In this document: positions 58,133 through 64,000 of the stretch, one piece after another | How positions within the stretch are numbered: the first letter of the stretch is position 1 | How the letters are laid out: every line of letters starts with the position of its first letter | DNA from: Phaseolus vulgaris | Lineage: Eukaryota > Streptophyta > Magnoliopsida > Fabales > Fabaceae | Assembly: GCF_000499845.2 (NCBI RefSeq) | Contig: NC_023758.2 | Location: forward strand, 1,596,811 to 1,660,810 | DNA: 64,000 bases | Reading direction: 5' to 3' | Notes under the pieces: model-generated | Seen by the model: only the letters and a program-made list of their open reading frames with translations | Told to the model about the DNA's origin: nothing | Database searches by the model: none | Position numbers and translations under genes: made by a program

Positions 58133-59631
58133 GGGTAAATTCCCTATCTAGCACCATTTACACTTTTATTTCCCTAACTAGTACCATTTTGTTTTTATTT
58201 CCCTATCTAGCATCATTTTGTTTTTATTTCTCTATCTAGCACCCTTCTATTTTTTATTTCCCTATCTAGCACCATTTCAAAAATAAATAAATAAATAATA
58301 ATTTATTTATTTTTTTGATAATTTTAATTTTGAATGCATTAAAAAATAAATAGTTTTAATGTTTAAAATAGTTAGAAATATAATTAATGAATAAAGAAAT
58401 GAGTTTTTATAAAATAAAATTAAAAAAATTAAAATGTTTAGTTTAAAATTATTATTCTTAAGAATGAAGAAAATAAAAAATTAAACCCTACAACAACATA
58501 AAAGTTGAATCTATAAACATAAATTACTATTTATTTTTATTATTATTGATGATGTAATCATGTTAATTTCAAGTAAAAAATACATAACATAATTATAAAA
58601 AAACCAAAGTCAATTAGTATTAATTAATAGTGGATACACAACTAATATTAAAGTGTCTATCCTAAATGCAAAATCCTAAAAAAAAAACTAATGCAAATGT
58701 TACACTTAATGCTTAAAAATGAGAAGCAAAAAATGAAAAAAAAGTCTAGAAAATAAAAACAGCAACAATAAAAAAAAGAATGGTAGAAAAAAAATAATAA
58801 CTAAAAACATAGAATATATAAAATAAAGGCAGAACAAATTAAGATAAAGATAAAAGATATAAAAATAAATCAAAATAAGATAAATATAAGATATATAAGA
58901 CGATACTAAATAAGTATATGTTGATCATAAAAATGAAAATAAATAAAAGATGATAATTTATTTAATATTTTCTTCAATGGTACATTAAATAGTTTGTGCG
59001 AAATGAAACATGATTAATGACGATGAGTGCACAATTAGTAATGTTGAGACATATTCTTTATGTGTGTCTTGGTGTTTGACCATATGAACATTTTTTTTTT
59101 TTCCGATCATGTTGTTCTTTTATGTTCATATCAGTCCTTATTTAACTTTGTTTTTTTTATAATTATGTCATGTATTTTTTACTTGAAATTAACATAATTA
59201 CATCATCAATAATAATAAAAATAAATACTAATTTATGTTTATATATTCAACTTTTATGTTGTTGTAGAGTTTAATTTTTTATTTTATTCATTCTTATAAA
59301 AATATTTGTTAAACTAAACATTTTAAATTTATTACTCTTTTATTTTTATTTTGTAAAAGCACATTTTTTTTATTTATTAATTATATTTCTAACTATTTTA
59401 AACATTAAAAATATTTATTTTTTAATGCATTCAAAATTAAAATTATCAAAAAGAAATTAATTTATTATTTTTTAATTTATTTTTGAAATGGTGCTAGATA
59501 GGGAAATAAAAAAATAAAAGGGTGCTAGATATGGAAATAAAAACAAAAGAGTGCTAGATAGGAAAATAAAAACAAAAGGGTGTTAGTTAGAGAAATAAAA
59601 GTGTAAATGGTGCTAGATAGGGAATTTACCT
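58133..59631. mobile_element. Long-armed inverted-repeat element with subterminal tandem repeats
   Basis: A 1.5-kb element whose ends are mirror images: GGTAAATTCCCTATCTAGCA at the left and TGCTAGATAGGGAATTTACC at the right. The arms extend roughly 480-500 bp each ('TGATGATGTAATCATGTTAA' near 58547 faces 'ATTAACATAATTACATCATC' near 59188), around a ~530-bp AT-rich centre. Each arm starts with about five tandem copies of a ~22-30 bp unit built on TTTATTTCCCTATCTAGCAC. Flanks are GTTTTTCGC (58124-58132) and GCTTTTCGC (59632-59640), a 9-bp duplication with one mismatch, pointing to the Mutator superfamily. No transposase ORF; it is non-autonomous. Confidence 0.8.
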
Positions 59632-60984
59632 GCTTTTCGCATCATTTTTTCTTTTACATTCCTCTCTCCTTTTAATTTATTTTTTAAGTTAATCAAATTT
59701 TAAATAAATTAAGACAAAATAAAGACATGAAAAATAACATAAAATAGTACCTCAAGACTAAAAAAACATTAAAAAACATAGTGTAATAGATTATTAAAAA
59801 ATCTATAAAATTAATATAATATTATTGAAATTATATTCTAATTTTTTATATGTTAACAAATACAGAGTGGATCCCTTTACCTTCTTCACATATCATGTGT
59901 TTGGTTTAAGAGAAAGTTAATGAAACAAAGATTAAACAAAAAATAATAATAAATGAAAATCGTGCTAATTGTATTCTTTTATTTAATTATATAAAAAATT
60001 ACAGGTATAAAATGACATAAATATTTTAATAAGAAATAAATATATTTTACTCTTAAAAGATGACAATGTTTTTTTTTTAAAAAAAAATATAAGGTAAAAT
60101 TTATAGTAATGTTTAAGGATCATATCTTAACTACTAAGTTCTTATTAATGTGAATTTATGTTACTAATTAATATTGATTTATAAGAAATTATTATAAAAA
60201 TACAAGCGATGATAATTTTTTAAATATTATATTTACATTTTATATTACTTATCTTTTTAATTGATATAAAATATATATATTACATTTATAACTAGTAGTA
60301 ACAAAAATTGTAACTATAATTTTAATGTACACAATTCACTGGATTTTTTTCATCAATATATTCCATTTTTTATATTATTATTTTTTATTTTTTTTACAAT
60401 TTTCTTTTTAAATCAATTAATTACCTTATAAAATTATAAAAAATATGTTTTATAAGTCTAAGAATATTTTTTTATAAAACTAATTATTATTTTTTAAAAG
60501 AAAGTAAATACACATCTAGTGAGTTATAAAAATAATCATAATTAATGTAAAATATTTACTTTTGAATACTAATTTTTTTCACTTAGTCTTTCTTTGAATC
60601 TTACATTTTTTAAGTTTTCCTAGGTGATTAAATTTTTCGTCCTCTCCATTTTCTATATTTTCATTCAACATCAACACTTTTCTCACAACTCTTCTACACT
60701 TCCTTTAACTCCTCTACACTTTTTTTTCTTCTCACAAATATCTTCTTTCACTCCACTCCATACTACTATGTGAGAAAAATGTCTCCTTTCTACTGTCTCA
60801 ACCACTTTCTCTCTTACTTCCAAGTTAATTACACGAATTTGTTATTTTATTATTTGTTTAATTCAATCATTGGTTAAATCTGGTTAGTCTAAAGTTAGAT
60901 ATTATTCAAAATTTATTATTTAGAGATTATGAGTCAAAGTTAAACAGTGATAATGTTTATAACTCTTTAATTAGTATATTTTAG

Positions 60985-61110
60985 AGATCCACAGTCGATC
61001 AGAGATTAGAGTCTTTCATTGTATATAAGTGGATGCAAACTTCACCTCATGAGTTAGTTTTATGAAATTAAGTTAGACTACTCTATTTCTTAAATATGAT
61101 ATCAGAATCA
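60985..61110 (+). mobile_element. TRIM-like LTR fragment, third copy
   Basis: Diverged match to 45673-45810: 'GATCCACAGTCGATCAGAGA', 'ATATAAGTGGATGCAAACTT' and 'AGTTTTATGAAATTAAGTTA'. It is followed at about 61099 by ATGATATCAGAATC, which resembles the initiator-Met tRNA primer-binding site (TGGTATCAGAGC) that follows an LTR. This supports the LTR reading of the family. Confidence 0.5.
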
Positions 61111-61200
61111 TTTTGAATTTATCCTAACAAGTATTTGTTGGTAGTTTTGGTTGGACCAGATATTTAGTTAACTTTAGAAGTGAGCGCACCGGCAAGGTGA

Positions 61201-61413
61201 TTGATTAGGAACCTGAATCTGAGGAAGTGGTTATGGTTTGTGTCTCTACAATACAATTATTTGTTGAGGTTGTCTGTGTGTGTGGAGAGAGGTTTGGTTT
61301 GTCTGGTGGAAACTGGAAACTGTTGTTGCGTCGGGTTTGGAACCGTCAATGAAATTAAGCCTTTGGGAGGCAACGTCATGGGCCACACTGCCAGCTACAT
61401 CGCATTGCATTAA
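61201..61413 (+). other. Unassigned 70-codon ORF, GC-richer than its surroundings
   Basis: The frame ends GNVMGHTASYIALH and is Cys-rich in the middle (GNCCCVGFG). It stands out because neighbouring DNA is far more AT-rich. I do not recognise it. It has no signal peptide or domain I can name and no clear splice partners. It may be an exon relic or chance. Confidence 0.2.
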
Positions 61414-62174
61414 CTTGTTTCCATCTGCAACAATTTTCTAATAATAATAACAAATAATAATACAAAGAAGGTACAATTTTCTTAATCATTTTTAATGCAA
61501 ATGATCCCTTTTGTTATAATATCTTTTTACAGGAATGGATATAGTAATTAAATGTTTTTATTTTTTTTGTAACTGCGAAAAAGATAAAATATTAATATTT
61601 TAGAGTTGTTTGGGATTTGCAGAGTAGAATAGTTTGATGATAAGTGAGTCTGACACCCTCGTATTCATATCCCACGATTCCCGCTATCTATCGTAAAGCC
61701 TACTGCGCTCCTGTGCCCCCATGCGGCATCGTTTTGTTGTAGTATCGCCTTCATTCTCGATATCCGCAATCTTCTTTTTCTTCTTCTTATATTTTACTCT
61801 ATCACGTTTCCTTTTCTACTTTTTTTTCCACTCCCTTTAACTATAAAATGCAAGAATCTTCTCTATTTTACAATTTTTATTACATCAAACCTTTTTTTGT
61901 ATTTCTACTTTTACTACTCATTTATTTTTCCTTTCTTTATTTTAAGAATTGGGTAATTAATCTTTTAATTTTTAAAATATATACATTTAATTACTCTCTC
62001 ACCTTTGATGTTAAAACTACTATTCAATGTTAAATTTAATTATAAAAACCAAAATGTTTTTAATAACCAAGACGTCAAAAATAGTTTTCCCAATATTTTA
62101 ATAACTAAAAAAGTAATTAGTAATTATTAAAATATTTATTGTATTCTTAATATCTCTTCCATTTTAAGATTTTT

Positions 62175-62176
<2 letters not shown>

Positions 62177-62212
<36 letters not shown>
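62177..62212. repeat. (TA)n microsatellite
   Basis: About 36 bases of uninterrupted AT dinucleotide. Confidence 0.95.
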
Positions 62213-62216
<4 letters not shown>

Positions 62217-64000
62217 CAAACATGCTTTTAAGTGGTTTTTCTTGTAAGATACGTGTTTTAAAATTTAAGACCTTCATTGAAGATATCTTTTAAGTCTTTT
62301 TTTATTAAGAGATTTTTCTTTTTAGTTTCTCCATAAAAAAATTCCAATTTTACATATATTCTTCAAGTGAAATGTTATTATTGTTTTTATTTTAAATGTA
62401 AGAAAGTACTATTATTTATATCTCATATTCTTTTTGAATTTTAAATTTCACTTCCAAATACCTATTCAAAGTTTTCTAAAATAGTATCATTATAAACTTT
62501 TAGAAACTAATGTTATTTTTTACTCCATATAAGTATCATAAACGCAAATACTGTCTTTGACTCCGTGACACTAAAACACAACAACAAAAAATACTATAAA
62601 AAAATGTACAATTATCTTAAGCAGAAATATTATATATGTAATAGAAAAAAATTGTAAATAGTTATTTGAATTTCAAGAATAGTTGATTAAAATATAAAAT
62701 TGTAAAACAAAAAATATATATAAAAAAGTAATAAACACTAACCAGAACACCCACCCAATTTATTTTTTACTTTGATAAACTAAATAAAAAGATCGAAAAC
62801 TTAATTATATTTATTGCTATAGATAAAAAAGTTTTGTTGTGAAGATTTGATATTGTGGTGGATGAAAGATGCAATCTGAAGCAGGGGATGAAAACCCTAA
62901 ATATATAATGATTGCTTAAAGAAGAGGGGCCATCATAGAGACCGTGGAACTGAAACGGTGGATATTAAAATGAAGATATCATTTTTGATACGTCATACAT
63001 GTTAGTGGGTGTGGAGCTAATTATAGGCGCATGGCCAAAGAAAACAAAAATAAAGAACAACCCAGAATTTGGGTTATAAAAGTAAAAATAGCATTAAATG
63101 CTATTCTTAATATAGTTCATAAAATTGACACTGGCAAAAGTGTGTGCAAGAGGAAGTGAAAATGGAAGGTTGTGTTGCAGCACACAAGAAAATGCTGACA
63201 TTAACTCATAAAACTTCATCGTATCTTTATGCAATAAACATGTTTAGTACATGAATTAAATAGGTTAAAAATGTATGAAAATAGATCTGAGAATCGTTTT
63301 TGATAAAACTGTTAAAGAAACATTTGGAATGCAGAAAGTAGAGACATGATGGTCCTCCAATAATATGGGTCTTTTGTCAAAGGGTGGAGCCCAGTGTCCC
63401 CTGCCTTAGGTGGTGTGGTTTGGTGGAGGGTCACCATCCTTTCAATTCTGGGAGCTTAGTTGGTCATTATTCAGTTTTATCTTAAACTGTTAACAGAACC
63501 ACTACTAACAAAAAAGTAGTCATAAGAGTATGAAGGACAATATTCTAAGTTCGAATATTATGATTACCATGGCTGTTCTTTTGGAAACCAACCATATCCA
63601 AACTCTTCTAAAATATGACCATGTCGTTAAGTTTCCACCTCTTTAGTTCCTTCTAAGTTGCAATCAATGAACTAAGTACTAACTCAATTCAACTTCACAT
63701 CCAGAGTTTCAGGATTCTTCTTTAATCGCTCTAACATATCCACATTCTGCAGTTAACACAATATTCAATTGTCCTCGATTCGACATTGACTTCGTTAACG
63801 ATTAATGTTTTATTTAGTAATGAAATTACAATTTCCACTTACAAAAGTTAGAAAGTTCTTCATCTTTTTTAACCTCTAAACTGATATTGATTTTAGTTTA
63901 TGATTTTTTTTTTTCATGATAAATAGTGTATATATATATAAAGTTATTTCATATCTAAATTAGCGTTAATATGAAATAGATAACTATAATAAAAATGTAT

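Larger units (their letters stand above)
59641..64000. other. Intergenic DNA to the window end
   Basis: No gene was established. Items listed separately are the repeat fragment at 60985-61110, the unexplained ORF at 61201-61413 and the (TA)n run at 62177-62212. The segment 61640-61760 is less AT-rich, and so is the last kilobase (about 62850-63500), which could be the flank of a gene beyond the window. Confidence 0.45.

Overview
The window is plant nuclear DNA, most likely from a papilionoid legume. It is very AT-rich with long gene-poor stretches. Genes are interrupted by GT-AG introns, and their products match plant-specific families: an intronless R2R3-MYB of subgroup 22, a HOS15-type WD40 protein, NFD6-like and MEE59-like small proteins, a PIP-type secreted peptide, and two CYP81E-like P450s of the kind legumes use on isoflavones. 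A dispersed repeat beginning near 'GGAGATCCCACATCGACTAG', familiar from legume genomes, occurs three times. No bacterial, organellar, rRNA or CRISPR features are visible.

Layout. 1-6.5 kb: repeats, including a small CACTA-type MITE, a ~36-bp minisatellite, a decayed LINE ORF1 and a TRIM-like fragment. 6.6-7.2 kb (minus): an NFD6-like gene with a site II/telo-box promoter and a Mutator-type MITE immediately upstream. 8.8-18.6 kb (minus): a HOS15-like gene whose 14 coding exons join in frame to 554 codons; its introns carry LTR-retroelement debris, a SINE and a small tandem duplication. 18.6-23.8 kb: AT-rich spacer. 23.8-34.5 kb (plus): two tandem CYP81E-like genes of two exons each, with duplicated flanking modules and a possible relic of a lost copy between them. 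35.2-37.1 kb: a decayed Ty1/copia fragment and a complex minisatellite. 37.5-38.2 kb (minus): a MEE59-like gene. 39.1-39.3 kb (minus): a short gene for a secreted peptide ending SGPSRRGSGH. 39.4-53.8 kb: about 14 kb without a recognisable gene, holding several repeat families and a second copy of the Mutator-type MITE. 53.8-54.7 kb (minus): a MYB44/70/73/77-type gene with its upstream region to ~56 kb. 56-64 kb: repeats, including a 1.5-kb element with long inverted arms and an imperfect 9-bp target duplication.

The genes do not form a pathway cluster. The two P450s are the only related pair; the MYB, the PIP-type peptide and the HOS15-type repressor all belong to families tied to stress or defence, but nothing in the sequence shows that they work together. 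The most notable items are the PIP precursor (its start decided by a TATA box), the two Mutator-type MITEs with exact 9-bp target duplications and internal mini-palindromes, the long-armed 58-59.6 kb element, the history of the CYP81E array, and the minisatellite with telomere-like inserts at 36.4-37.1 kb.
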